Source: CAZADA01 sp964568975
GTDB taxonomy: Bacteria > Pseudomonadota > Alphaproteobacteria > Caulobacterales > Maricaulaceae
Assembly: GCA_964568975.1 (NCBI GenBank)
Contig: CAZMSO010000011.1
Span: 17,085 to 81,084 of the forward strand
DNA length: 64,000 nt
Reading direction: 5' to 3'
In this document: positions 25,522 to 34,485 of the stretch, in pieces
Position numbering within the stretch: the stretch's first letter is position 1
Layout of the letters: every line of letters starts with the position of its first letter
Notes under the pieces: model-generated
Database searches by the model: none
Told to the model about the DNA's origin: nothing
Seen by the model: the letters and a program-made list of their open reading frames with translations, nothing else
Translations under genes and position numbers: made by a program

Positions 25522-27342
25522 ATGAGCTATGTCGCGCCTATTCGCGATATCCGCTTCGCCCTTGATGAAGTTGCTGCGCTTCATGGCTTGCGCGCGACGG
25601 GCGCGTTCGACGATCTCAGCGATGATGTCGAGGCTGCGGCGCTGGAGGAGGCGGGCCGCCTGGCGGCGGAGGCGCTGGCGCCGCTGAACCAGATCGGCGA
25701 TCGCGAAGGCGCGCGGCTGGAGAACGGCGTCGTCTACACCGCCCCCGGTTTTAAAGAGGCCTACGCCCAATTCGTCGAGGGCGGCTGGCAAGGCTTGTCC
25801 TTCCGCCCGGAGCATGGCGGCGCTGGCCTGCCGCGGGCGATGGCGTTGGCGGTGATGGACATGATCCACGCCGCGAACATGGCGTTCGGCTTGTGCCCGA
25901 CGCTGACTTTAGGCGCTGTGGAGGCCTTAGTCGCGCATGGCACCGATGAGCAGCGGGCGCTGTATTTGCCGAAGCTCGTGACGGGCGAGTGGACCGGCAC
26001 GATGAACCTCACTGAGCCCCATGCGGGATCAGATGTCGGCTTGTTGAAGACCAAAGCCGAACCCGCCGGCGACGGCGCGTATCGCCTTTATGGCCAGAAA
26101 ATCTGGATCACCTGGGGCGAGCATGATGTGGCGGAGAACATTATTCACTTAGTTTTGGCGCGCTTGCCCGGCGCGCCGGAGGGCACGAAGGGGATATCGC
26201 TCTTCCTGGTGCCGAAATTTCTGGTGAACGCGGATGGCTCGCTCGGGCCGCGCAATGATGTGCGCTGCATTGGCCTGGAAGGGAAAATGGGCATTCACGC
26301 CTCCCCGACCTGCGTCATGTCGTTCGGCGATGACGATGGCGCGCTGGGCTATCTCGTGGGGCGGGAGAACGCCGGCATGGCCGCGATGTTCACGATGATG
26401 AACTCAGCGCGCATTAATGTCGGCATGCAAGGCGTGGGCGTGGCGGAGCGGGCCTATCAGCGTGCCCTCGCCTTCGCCCAAGACCGCCGCCAGGGCCGCA
26501 CGCCCGAGATCGACGGCCCCCAGGGCCGCAGCGGCGGCGAGCAGCCGGGCCGCATTATCGACCACCCGGATGTGCGGCGCACCTTGTTGACCATGAAAGC
26601 CAAGATCGAGGCGGGCCGCGCGATTTGCTACGCCGCAGCCGTCGCCGCCGACGCCGCTGAGCATGCCGAGGACGCAGAGGACCGCGCCGTTGCGAAGGGG
26701 CGCGAAGAGCTGCTGACGCCCATCGCGAAAGCGTGGGGCACCGACATGGCCGTGGAGGTGACGTCCCTGGGCGTGCAAGTCCATGGCGGGCAAGGCTTTG
26801 TCGAGGAGGTGGGCGCCGCCCAGCATTATCGCGATGCGCGCATCACCCCGATTTATGAAGGCACTAACGGCATCCAGGCCCTGGATTTGATCGGGCGCAA
26901 ATTGACGCTCGACGGCGGCGCGCCGGTGCGCGCCTTCTTTGAAGACATCGCGCAAACCGTGGAGGCGCTGGAGACGTCGTCGAATGCGGCGCTGCCCTCC
27001 ATCGGCGCGCGGCTGAAGGCGGCGGCGGCCGCCCTTGAGCGGGTAAGCGCGTGGATGGCCGATCCCGACACGCCCGGGGTTGATCGCTTTGCCGGGGCGA
27101 CGGCGTATCAAAGCCTCTTCGGCGATGTGGCCGGCGGCTATTTCCTCAGCGTCGGCGCGGTGGCGGGCCAGCGGCGGTTGAAGGAGGGCGAGGGCGATCC
27201 CGCGCACGCTCAGTCGAAAATCGATTTGGCGCGGTTTTACGCCGACACCGTGTTGTCGACGGCGCAGGCGCGGCTCGACGCCGTCACGGTGGGCGCGCGC
27301 GCGGTGTTCGCCGTGCCGGAGGCGGTGCTGGAAGCATCATGA
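25522..27342 (+). CDS. Acyl-CoA dehydrogenase (long, DmdC/FadE-like subfamily)
   Basis: The 606-residue flavoenzyme has the acyl-CoA dehydrogenase N-terminal, middle (MNLTEPHAGSDVGLLKTKA) and C-terminal domains, the likely catalytic Glu in IYEGTNGIQALDL at about 450, and an additional C-terminal helical domain. The size and order fit the subfamily that includes 3-methylmercaptopropionyl-CoA dehydrogenase and many beta-oxidation enzymes of unknown substrate. Electrons would go through ETF to the ETF-QO encoded at 10.2-11.9 kb. GAAGGAGGT upstream of ATG 25522 is a strong ribosome-binding site. Substrate not determined. Confidence 0.93.
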   Translation: MSYVAPIRDIRFALDEVAALHGLRATGAFDDLSDDVEAAALEEAGRLAAEALAPLNQIGDREGARLENGVVYTAPGFKEAYAQFVEGGWQGLSFRPEHGGAGLPRAMALAVMDMIHAANMAFGLCPTLTLGAVEALVAHGTDEQRALYLPKLVTGEWTGTMNLTEPHAGSDVGLLKTKAEPAGDGAYRLYGQKIWITWGEHDVAENIIHLVLARLPGAPEGTKGISLFLVPKFLVNADGSLGPRNDVRCIGLEGKMGIHASPTCVMSFGDDDGALGYLVGRENAGMAAMFTMMNSARINVGMQGVGVAERAYQRALAFAQDRRQGRTPEIDGPQGRSGGEQPGRIIDHPDVRRTLLTMKAKIEAGRAICYAAAVAADAAEHAEDAEDRAVAKGREELLTPIAKAWGTDMAVEVTSLGVQVHGGQGFVEEVGAAQHYRDARITPIYEGTNGIQALDLIGRKLTLDGGAPVRAFFEDIAQTVEALETSSNAALPSIGARLKAAAAALERVSAWMADPDTPGVDRFAGATAYQSLFGDVAGGYFLSVGAVAGQRRLKEGEGDPAHAQSKIDLARFYADTVLSTAQARLDAVTVGARAVFAVPEAVLEAS

Positions 27343-27390
27343 CGCGCGCGGGCCGCGCGGGTATGGACGCTTGACCCCGGCGGCGCTCTT

Positions 27391-27417
27391 CCCCAAACCT
27401 GACGTTAACGTTTGGGG
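27391..27417. promoter_or_regulatory. Inverted repeat covering the ribosome-binding site of the next gene
   Basis: CCCCAAAC and GTTTGGGG form an 8-bp perfect stem around an 11-base loop that contains the palindromic ACGTTAACGT. The 3' arm merges with the GGGGGAG Shine-Dalgarno sequence at 27414-27420, six bases before ATG 27427. A hairpin would hide the site. It lacks a T-run, so it is not a classic terminator. Alternatively it is a protein-binding operator. Confidence 0.5.
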
Positions 27418-27426
27418 GAGAACGCC

Positions 27427-28659
27427 ATGATTGCGCGGGGGATCGCTACAGTCGTCGTGTGGCTGCTGACGGCTGGGTTCGTGTTCGCCTTTGTGGGCGA
27501 AACCGTGATGCTCTTTTGGGAGTTCGGCTTCCAACCGGGCCTCACTATGGCGACCTTTGCGCCCCAGCAATTTGTGTTCTTCCCAACCTTGGGCGTGGTC
27601 GCGGTGCTGTTTTTTCGCGACGCCGCCGTGCTGGCGGTGGAGGCGGCGTTCAGCCGGGTCATTCCTGCAATCGCTGGCTTGGCGGTGGTGGTGATCACCG
27701 TCGCGGGCACCTCGTTTATGGTCGGCCAGTTCCGTGGCGATGGCTCTGACCGCTCCTGGTGGGAGGTGTCGCGCTCGGCGCTCATCGAGGATCATGGCGG
27801 CCCGATTTGCCGCACGAATGATGAAACCTGCGGCGAACGCGACCCGCTGTCAGTTGTGTCCGCGCATTTGCGCATGGGCCCGGCGGTGCGTGAGGGCCTG
27901 GATCTGAGCGAGCATGTCGACACTGAGCGCGCCTCGACGGTGTTGAATGATTATCTCGCCTTGTCGCAGCTCTTACCAAAGACAGAAGTGTATTGCGTCG
28001 CGAGCGGGCGGCTTGAGTCTGTGGAGGCGTGCAAGGCATCCCAAATCGCGCTGCACGACCGGATCAACGCCCTGCATGCGATCGACGGCAATCAGTCGAA
28101 GCTCGGGCGTGCGCATGAGTATTTCCTGACGGCGAAAACAGCGTTCTTATTTTATATTTTTGGACTGGGTATCTTCATTTTATCGAACCACGAGCGGATG
28201 CGCGATGTCTGCGGCGAGCGCATTATCCCCGCCTGCAAGACTTTACCAGTGGGTGCGTTGGCGATGGTGATTTGGCCTGTGTTGAATCAGGCTTATGTGA
28301 TGACAAACCGCGCTATGTTTGGCATTGACCGTGGATTTGGCTATGTCGAGTTTGCGCCAATCTATGTGGCGTTCACGATTGTGTGGGCGGCTTCGATTAT
28401 TCTGTTTTTCTTGAGGCTTAACCGCGCGAACGCTCAGATGTGGACCCAGGTCGGCACGTTGAGCATTACGGGCCTGACGGTGTTGCAGTTCGATGTGATT
28501 GTGCGTCAAGCCAATCGCATTGTCGGCGCGGGGGCGGAGCCGGCGTATCTCATCGCTGGCGTGATCCTCATTGTGTTTTTGTCTTGGCAAGCGGCGATGA
28601 TTATCCGCGCGAGCGGCGTCGGCGGGACCACGCAATCTTCCCAGCAAGCCTTCGAATAA
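27427..28659 (+). CDS. Polytopic membrane protein of unknown function
   Basis: The 410-residue protein has about eight predicted helices: three near the N-terminus (about residues 4-95), then a soluble loop of roughly 110 residues, then five more. The loop contains four cysteines, two in a C-x6-C pair and two more spaced by about 12 residues, which could form disulfides if the loop is periplasmic. No transporter, kinase or enzyme motif is recognisable. GGGGGAG six bases before ATG 27427 supports this start over an upstream TTG. It follows the acyl-CoA dehydrogenase by 84 bases. Base composition is slightly more AT-rich around 28140-28420 than in the neighbours. Confidence 0.75.
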   Translation: MIARGIATVVVWLLTAGFVFAFVGETVMLFWEFGFQPGLTMATFAPQQFVFFPTLGVVAVLFFRDAAVLAVEAAFSRVIPAIAGLAVVVITVAGTSFMVGQFRGDGSDRSWWEVSRSALIEDHGGPICRTNDETCGERDPLSVVSAHLRMGPAVREGLDLSEHVDTERASTVLNDYLALSQLLPKTEVYCVASGRLESVEACKASQIALHDRINALHAIDGNQSKLGRAHEYFLTAKTAFLFYIFGLGIFILSNHERMRDVCGERIIPACKTLPVGALAMVIWPVLNQAYVMTNRAMFGIDRGFGYVEFAPIYVAFTIVWAASIILFFLRLNRANAQMWTQVGTLSITGLTVLQFDVIVRQANRIVGAGAEPAYLIAGVILIVFLSWQAAMIIRASGVGGTTQSSQQAFE

Positions 28660-28745
28660 ACCGGCGTGTGGCGGCGGCGACCGCGCGCGGCGTCCAGGGC
28701 CGTGATACATTCTCCTTCGGCGAGAATCAGCGCGGAGGTTTTCCC

Positions 28746-29786
28746 ATGGGCAAATCCCCAGCCCCCTCGGCGGAGGGCGTGACGACGCCGTTTCCTGCGC
28801 CGCCGCCCGCAGCGGCGTGTGAGATCGCCGCCGGCGTTGTGTGGCTGCGCTTGCCAGGCTTTGCGGGGGCGGAGCCTGCGAACGCCTATGCCCTTGCGGA
28901 GGGCGACGGCTGGACCCTCGTCGATGCGGGCTTTGCGGGTGAGGACACCGCGGCGGCGTGGGAGACGCTTCTCAATGGTCCGCTTGGCGGCAAGCCTGTG
29001 CATCGGCTGGTGTGCACGAGCGCGGAGGCCGCCAGCGTCGGGGCGGCGGGCTGGTTGTGCGCGCGCGTGAATGCGCCGCTTACGATGGCGCCCTTGGCCT
29101 ACCTCACGGCGCGGGTGCGGCTGACGGAATCAGGTCCCGCGAGCGACGCCGCCCGGTCCGCGTTCGCGGCGTCCTTGGGCGTGGGCGAGGCGGGCGCGCC
29201 GGCGGACTGGCCGGGCTTCGCGTACGCCGGGCGTGTGGACGCGCCGCCGGGGGCGGTGGCGCATCTGCAGGACGGGGCGGAGATCGCCCTTGGCGGCGGG
29301 CCGTGGCGGATCTTGGTCGGGGGCGGGGTGAGCGCGGGCGCGACGTGCCTTTGGTCGCCGGCGCTGAGCGTTTTTCTCACTGGCGCGCACGTCGCCTCGG
29401 ACGCGCCGGCGCTGGTGGCGGTGACGCCGCGCGAGCCTGAGGAGGATGCGCTTGGCGTTTATCTCGCCGCGCTGTGGCGGATTATGGCGGTGATCCCCGA
29501 CGATGTGATCGCTGCGCCGCTCCACGGCGCGCCCTTTCGCGGCCTGCACGCGCGCTTAGACGCCTTGATCGCGGAGGAGGAGGGACGCCTTGACGCGACG
29601 GCGAAGGCGCTGGCCGGCGCTGCGGCGTCCGACATTGCTTCAGGGCTCGGGTTTTCGGGCGCGGCGGGCGCGGCGCGGGCGCGGGCTTATCTCAATCATT
29701 TGGCGCGCAAGGGCGAGGCGGCCGTCGATGGCGGCGCGGGCGCGGCTTTGCGCTACCGCTTAGACACGTCGGCGACGGCGGCGTGA
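28746..29786 (+). CDS. Metallo-beta-lactamase-fold protein lacking the metal-binding residues
   Basis: The 346-residue protein follows the layout of alphaproteobacterial MBL-fold hydrolases: VVWLRLPGFAGAEPANAYAL, GWTLVDAGFAG, GGKPVHRLV...VGAAGWL, and a closing APLHGAPFRGLHARLDALI. The HxHxDH zinc motif is replaced by TSAEAAS (about residues 91-97). The His of the GHAPEH-type motif and the Asp of the GDQ-type motif are also missing (GVSAGAT, TGAHVA). Only the last His (PLHG) remains. The frame is intact with normal codon use, so this looks like a pseudoenzyme kept for another role, not a decayed gene. The substrate or partner is unknown. Confidence 0.75.
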   Translation: MGKSPAPSAEGVTTPFPAPPPAAACEIAAGVVWLRLPGFAGAEPANAYALAEGDGWTLVDAGFAGEDTAAAWETLLNGPLGGKPVHRLVCTSAEAASVGAAGWLCARVNAPLTMAPLAYLTARVRLTESGPASDAARSAFAASLGVGEAGAPADWPGFAYAGRVDAPPGAVAHLQDGAEIALGGGPWRILVGGGVSAGATCLWSPALSVFLTGAHVASDAPALVAVTPREPEEDALGVYLAALWRIMAVIPDDVIAAPLHGAPFRGLHARLDALIAEEEGRLDATAKALAGAAASDIASGLGFSGAAGAARARAYLNHLARKGEAAVDGGAGAALRYRLDTSATAA

Positions 29787-30002
29787 ACGCGCGATCAGCG
29801 GCCGCGAGCGCGGGGCTGGGGGCCATGCCCGGCGCGAAGGGCGCGCGGCGTTGCAAATTGGCCACGGCTGCGCGGCGCGGTTTGACGTGCGCGCCCGGGC
29901 GCGCGACACATCGCGTCGGCGCAATGCGGCGATGGCGGCGCACGGCGCTGACAATGAGCGCGTCTGAGTGGCGGGCGTAGGGATGGGCGCGATGGGTGAC
30001 CG

Positions 30003-30773
30003 ATGAGCGGTGAAATCGACGAAACCGAAACTGTAGGACGCGGCGCGCGGCTGCGGCGCGATGCGGTCGAGCTTGTGCGGTTTTTCGCGGGCGCTGCGGC
30101 GGTTTATCTGGTTATCACGACGATTTTCTTTCGCGTGTTCTTTATCCCATCGAGCTCAATGGAGCCGACGCTTGAGGTCGGCGACCGGGTTCTTGTGTTG
30201 AACTTTGCGTATGGCTGGAGCCGCCATTCCTTGCCCTTTGGCGTCGGCGACGCGTTGCCGGCGGGCGAGGGACGGTTGCTGGGCCGCGCGCCCAATCGCG
30301 GCGATGTGGTGGTGTTCCGCCGTCCCACGGGCGAGCAACGCGATCACCTCATTAAGCGGGTGATCGGCTTGCCGGGCGATGAGATCCAAGTGCGCGCGGG
30401 GCGGTTGTACATCAATGGCGAGATTGTGCCCCAGGCGTTGACCGCCCAATACCGCTACCGCACCCACAAGGGAGGCGAGGCGGCGGTGGCGCGCTTTGAT
30501 GAAAGCTTGCCGGGGGGGCCGACGCACGCAGTGTATGATCGGGTGCGCCGGGGCGAGTATGACGACACTGGCGTCTTCGTCGTGCCGGACAACCACGTTT
30601 TTGTCATGGGCGACAACCGCGATCGCTCCGCTGACAGCCGCTCCTTGAGCCTCGGCCCGGTGCCGGTGGAGTTTTTGGTGGGGCGCGCTGTGACGGTGCT
30701 GTTCACCTTGCATCGCTGCAAAGCCGAAGAAGGCCTCACATGTCCGAGCGGGCGGGTGTGGCGGCCATTGTGA
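30003..30773 (+). CDS. lepB: Signal peptidase I
   Basis: LepB removes signal peptides from exported proteins at the outer face of the inner membrane. The 256-residue protein has one N-terminal membrane segment (about 27-47), the catalytic Ser52 in PSSSMEPTL, the general-base Lys118 in HLIKRVIGLPGD, and the conserved GDNRDRSADSR box. All signature motifs are present and the length is normal. It serves the many exported proteins seen here. The preceding 216 bases hold nothing I can assign. It is on the plus strand with the SDR and HDAC-like genes, but spacing of over 100 bases suggests separate control. Confidence 0.96.
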   Translation: MSGEIDETETVGRGARLRRDAVELVRFFAGAAAVYLVITTIFFRVFFIPSSSMEPTLEVGDRVLVLNFAYGWSRHSLPFGVGDALPAGEGRLLGRAPNRGDVVVFRRPTGEQRDHLIKRVIGLPGDEIQVRAGRLYINGEIVPQALTAQYRYRTHKGGEAAVARFDESLPGGPTHAVYDRVRRGEYDDTGVFVVPDNHVFVMGDNRDRSADSRSLSLGPVPVEFLVGRAVTVLFTLHRCKAEEGLTCPSGRVWRPL

Positions 30774-30911
30774 CGGCGCGGCGGCGCGGAGCCGCCCGGC
30801 CGTGCGCCATCGCCGCGCGCCAATGGCGGGCGTCGCGCAAGCCGCCGCTCATCGCCTAAGCTGTCGCGCACGCTGCGGCCGCACGCGCCGCCACATTCTG
30901 GGAGGACCCTT

Positions 30912-31823
30912 GTGAGCACGCTGAAAGACACGCGCATCGTCATTTCCGGCGCGAGCCGCGGCATCGGCCTCGCCATCGCCTTGCGCGCCGCCGCTGATGG
31001 CGCGCGCGTGGCGGTGCTGGCGAAAACAGCGGAGCCGCATCCGAAGCTAAAAGGCACGATCTTCACCGCCGCGGACGAGATTAAAGCCGCGGGCGGGGAT
31101 GCGTTGCCCCTGGTGTGCGATGTGCGCAGCGAAGAATCCGTGGAGGAGGCGGTGTCGAAAACCGTCGACGCCTTCGGCGGTATCGACATTGTGATTAACA
31201 ACGCATCGGCGATCTTTCCGTTGCCGACGCTGCAAACGCCGATCAAGCGGTGGGACTTGATGCACCAAGTCAACGCGCGCGGAACTTTCTTGCTGACCCA
31301 AAAATGCCTGCCACATTTGTTTGAGAGCACTAATCCGCATATCTTGACGTTGTCGCCGCCGCTTGATCTCGACCCCCGCTGGTTTGGGCCTCATGTGGCT
31401 TACACCATTGCGAAATATGGCATGAGCTTGTGCGTTCTTGGTTGGGCCGAGGAGTTCCGCGACAAAGGCGTGGCCGCCAACGCGCTGTGGCCGCGTACGG
31501 GCATCGCCACCGCGGCCATCGAAAACGTGCTGGCGGGGGAGAAGGGGCTGAAGCTCTGCCGCACGCCGCAAATTCTGTCGGACGCCGCCCATCTCATGCT
31601 CACCCAGCCGGCGCGGGAGTTCACGGGCAACTTCATCATTGACGACACGTTTCTTTATGAACGCGGGGGCGTGAGCGACTTTGATCAGTACCGCGTCGAT
31701 CCCGCGATGCCGTTGATGCCGGACTTCTTCGTGCCGGCGGACTCCCCGCCTCCGCCGGGCGTGGTGGTGGACGATCCGCACACCTTTGCAGAAAAGGCCA
31801 TGGCGCTTTTGGCGGAGGGGTAA
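30912..31823 (+). CDS. Short-chain dehydrogenase/reductase, HSDL2-like
   Basis: The 303-residue SDR has the NAD(P)-binding TGxxxGIG variant SGASRGIGLAIA, the NNAS motif, and YTIAKYG with the active-site Tyr and Lys. The LSPPLDLDPRWF segment before it matches the ISPPLNLNP pattern of hydroxysteroid dehydrogenase-like protein 2. HSDL2 relatives are linked to fatty-acid metabolism but have no settled substrate. The sterol-carrier domain of animal HSDL2 is absent. GTG 30912 has GGAGGA upstream. The preceding gene is lepB; the next is an HDAC-like hydrolase. Confidence 0.88.
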   Translation: MSTLKDTRIVISGASRGIGLAIALRAAADGARVAVLAKTAEPHPKLKGTIFTAADEIKAAGGDALPLVCDVRSEESVEEAVSKTVDAFGGIDIVINNASAIFPLPTLQTPIKRWDLMHQVNARGTFLLTQKCLPHLFESTNPHILTLSPPLDLDPRWFGPHVAYTIAKYGMSLCVLGWAEEFRDKGVAANALWPRTGIATAAIENVLAGEKGLKLCRTPQILSDAAHLMLTQPAREFTGNFIIDDTFLYERGGVSDFDQYRVDPAMPLMPDFFVPADSPPPPGVVVDDPHTFAEKAMALLAEG

Positions 31824-31963
31824 GTGCGACCTGACACCGGCCTGCGGCTGCGGCGTTGTGGCGCCGCACGACGATGGTCGGGGCTGCGCGGTTTGCCGAT
31901 ACTTTGTGACAGTATCGCTGCGACGCCATCGGTCGCGGTGGTCTGTGTGTCGTGCGAGGCGTG

Positions 31964-32899
31964 ATGTCCACCGCGTTAATCACTCATCCAGCCTGCATCG
32001 CTCATGACACCCCGCTTGGGCATCCGGAAAGCGCGGATCGCTTGCGGGCGGTGCTCCATGCGCTGGAGGACGAAGCCTTCCTTTACCTTTTGCGGGAGGC
32101 GGCGCCGCGGGCGACGCGCGCTGCGCTTGAGCGCGCGCACACGCCCGCCCACATCGACGCCGTTCGCGCGCGCGAACCCGGCCACCATGGCGATTTCGCC
32201 CATTTCGATCCCGACACAGTGATGGCCTTGGGTTCGTATGAGGCCGCCGAACGCGCCGCCGGGGCGGTGGTCGCGGCCGTGGACGGCGTGGCTCAGGGCC
32301 ATTTCCGCAACGCGTTTTGCGCCGTGCGTCCGCCGGGCCACCACGCCGAGCCCGAGCGCGCGATGGGCTTTTGCTTTTTCAACAATGTGGTGGTGGGCGC
32401 GTATCACGCGCGCGCTGTTCATGGGCTGACGCGCGCTGCGATCATCGACATCGACGTCCACCATGGCAATGGCTCCCAAGCCTGGGCGGAGCGGGACGGC
32501 GACCTCTTTTACGCCTCCATCCACCAGGAGGCGATTTACCCCGGCACAGGCCACGCCCATGAACAGGGCGTCGGCGGCAATGTCGTGAACGTGACCATGC
32601 CCCACGCCGCCGGCGGGGCGGTGTGGCGCGAACGTCTGGAGACGGACGTGTTTCCCGCCCTTGAGGCCTTCGGGCCGGACATTGTGTTCATCTCCGCCGG
32701 CTTCGACGCCCATCGCGACGATCCCTTGGCGAGCCTGGATTTGTTGGAAAGCGATTTCGCGTGGGCGACGCGGCGGCTTGAGGCTCTGGCGAGCCGGCTG
32801 TGCGGGGGTCGGCTTGTGTCCACGCTGGAGGGCGGCTACGACCTCTTAGCGCTGGGCCGGTGTGCGGCGGCGCATGTGCGTGCGCTGACCGGAGCCTGA
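31964..32899 (+). CDS. Histone deacetylase-like amidohydrolase
   Basis: The 311-residue protein has the class II HDAC/acetylpolyamine amidohydrolase signature. PPGHHAE carries the two active-site His (126, 127), DIDVHHGNG gives zinc ligands Asp164 and His166, and AGFDAHRDDPL supplies the third ligand. The C-terminal GGYDLLALG loop has the catalytic Tyr. Bacterial members deacetylate polyamines or other small acetylamides, and sometimes proteins. It is often found near xseB in alphaproteobacteria, as here. ATG 31964 was chosen over an upstream GTG because similarity begins at STALITHPAC. Confidence 0.93.
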   Translation: MSTALITHPACIAHDTPLGHPESADRLRAVLHALEDEAFLYLLREAAPRATRAALERAHTPAHIDAVRAREPGHHGDFAHFDPDTVMALGSYEAAERAAGAVVAAVDGVAQGHFRNAFCAVRPPGHHAEPERAMGFCFFNNVVVGAYHARAVHGLTRAAIIDIDVHHGNGSQAWAERDGDLFYASIHQEAIYPGTGHAHEQGVGGNVVNVTMPHAAGGAVWRERLETDVFPALEAFGPDIVFISAGFDAHRDDPLASLDLLESDFAWATRRLEALASRLCGGRLVSTLEGGYDLLALGRCAAAHVRALTGA

Positions 32900-32948
32900 G
32901 GGGGCGGGCCGGCGGCGAGGTGACCTGGGCCCCGACTGAGTGCGGGCC

Positions 32949-33629
32949 ATGTCACACGCGGGCGATGGAGCCATGGGAGCGGAAGTCGCAGGCGCGCCGG
33001 TGGTCGCGGCGGTCAACGCGCCGTCACCGGCGGATGCGCGCGCCGCCGACGCGGGCGCCGGCGATGGTGCGATTGTGCTCGCGCGCCATGGGCGGCCGGG
33101 GCTTGATCGCTCGCGCGCGATCTCTTGGCGCGCGTTTCGCGACTGGTGGGCGGCCTATGATGCGGGCGGGCTGGCGGCGGATCAGACGCCGGATCCGCGG
33201 CTGGTGGCGGTGGCGCGGGAGGCGGATGTGATTTTCGCCAGCCCCTTGCGCCGCAGCCAAGAAACCGCCGCGGCCGCGGCGGCGGGCCGCACGGTCCTGA
33301 CAGATGCTGTGTTCGCGGAAGCGCGGTTGCCGCCGCCGCCCCTTGTGGGCGTGCGTTTGCGGCCAGGCGCCTGGGGCGTGGTGGCGCGCATCACCTGGTG
33401 GATGGGTCTCTCCGGCGGGGAGGAGAGCCGGCGGGAGGCGGAAGCTCGCGCGGACCTCGCGGCGGCGCATGTGATTGCGGCCGCGCACGGCGGTCGGACT
33501 GTGCTTGTGTGCGGCCATGGATGGTTCAACCGCATGATGCGCCCGGCTTTGCTGGCGCGGGGGTGGTGTTGTGTCCGTGATGGCGGCGACGGCTATTGGA
33601 GCTTTCGCCGTTATGAGCGACTCGCGTGA
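32949..33629 (+). CDS. Histidine phosphatase superfamily protein
   Basis: The 226-residue protein has the phosphohistidine motif ARHGRPG at about residue 45, an SPLRRSQETA segment and the second catalytic His in VCGHGWFNR, typical of the phosphoglycerate mutase-like/SixA branch. The first ~40 residues are an Ala/Asp-rich tail with several possible starts (GTG 32940, ATG 32949, ATG 32973). Substrate is unknown; small phosphatases of this type act on sugar phosphates, nucleotides or phosphohistidine. It lies 50 bases after the HDAC-like gene and 48 bases before xseB, so likely in the same operon. Confidence 0.83.
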   Translation: MSHAGDGAMGAEVAGAPVVAAVNAPSPADARAADAGAGDGAIVLARHGRPGLDRSRAISWRAFRDWWAAYDAGGLAADQTPDPRLVAVAREADVIFASPLRRSQETAAAAAAGRTVLTDAVFAEARLPPPPLVGVRLRPGAWGVVARITWWMGLSGGEESRREAEARADLAAAHVIAAAHGGRTVLVCGHGWFNRMMRPALLARGWCCVRDGGDGYWSFRRYERLA

Positions 33630-33677
33630 GATTGAACCGCGGCGCGGTTCGAGGCGCGCGCCCATCCGGGAGATCCC

Positions 33678-33932
33678 ATGGCTGACGATCCCAATGACGC
33701 CCCGGCGGTGGGCGATCTGAGCTTTGAAGACGCGCTGCAGCGGCTGGAGCAGATTGTGCGCCAGCTGGAGAGCGGGGATGTGCCGCTGGAGCGCTCCATC
33801 ACATTGTCGGAGCATGCCGAAGTGCTGCGCGCCCATTGTGAAGCCAAGCTCAAAGACGCCCAGCAGCGGGTGGAGAAAATCGTCGTGCGTCGCGATGGCG
33901 GCGCGCCCAGCGAGACGACGGATCTGGATTGA
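33678..33932 (+). CDS. xseB: Exodeoxyribonuclease VII small subunit
   Basis: XseB pairs with XseA to degrade single-stranded DNA. The 84-residue protein shows the family pattern LSFEDALQRLEQIVRQLESGDVPLERSI followed by AEVLRAHCEAKLKDAQQRVEKIV. The length is normal. In many alphaproteobacteria xseB is followed by ispA and dxs; here csaA follows instead after six bases. The large subunit is not in the window. Confidence 0.95.
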   Translation: MADDPNDAPAVGDLSFEDALQRLEQIVRQLESGDVPLERSITLSEHAEVLRAHCEAKLKDAQQRVEKIVVRRDGGAPSETTDLD

Positions 33933-33938
33933 CGGCCC

Positions 33939-34310
33939 ATGGCCACGCCGACCACGCCGAGGGACGACAGCGCGGGGCCTATTCATCTCGCCGATTTCGA
34001 GCGCGTGGACATCCGTCTCGGCACGGTTGTGCGCGCGGAGGTGTTCGCGAAGGCGCGCAAGCCCGCCATCAAGCTGTGGATTGACTTTGGGCCGGATTTG
34101 GGCGTGAAAAAGAGTTCGGCTCAAGTCACCGTTCATTATAGCCCGGAAGAACTTTTAGGGCGACGTGTGGCGGCGGTGGTGAATTTCCCGCCGCGGCAAA
34201 TCGCCGACTTTATGTCGGAGGTGCTGACCTTGGGGTTTTCTGACGCAACAGGCGCTGTCGTGTTGGCGACCATCGACCGTCCCGCGCCCAACGGCGCCCG
34301 GCTGCACTGA
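33939..34310 (+). CDS. csaA: tRNA-binding domain protein CsaA
   Basis: A 123-residue OB-fold tRNA-binding domain of the CsaA type (FERVDIRLGTVVRAEVF, KPAIKLWIDFGPDLGVKKSSAQVT, VNFPPRQIADFMSEVLTLGF). CsaA has chaperone-like and secretion-related activity in Bacillus and its domain resembles the C-terminal tRNA-binding part of methionyl-tRNA synthetase. The length is slightly over the usual 110 because of a short N-terminal extension. It starts six bases after xseB, so it is co-transcribed. It is convergent with the OmpA-like gene; the 175-base spacer holds nothing I can identify. Confidence 0.93.
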   Translation: MATPTTPRDDSAGPIHLADFERVDIRLGTVVRAEVFAKARKPAIKLWIDFGPDLGVKKSSAQVTVHYSPEELLGRRVAAVVNFPPRQIADFMSEVLTLGFSDATGAVVLATIDRPAPNGARLH

Positions 34311-34485
34311 CACAGGCGTCCATGCGCGGGCGTCCCCGTCCCTCAATCCGATCATGGGAGACGAGCCGCCACGGGCCGTTCGCAGCGGGATGGGATCCTC
34401 CGGGCGTCGGTCGTCGCCGTCGTTTGCGCGCGGATGGCGGCGCGGATCAGCGGCGCGTGTGATCTCAAGGGGGCGGGACGGCGCG

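Noticed and set aside
29787..30002. Small gene between the MBL-fold gene and lepB
   Set aside because: Several short frames exist but none has a ribosome-binding site, domain or sensible composition.
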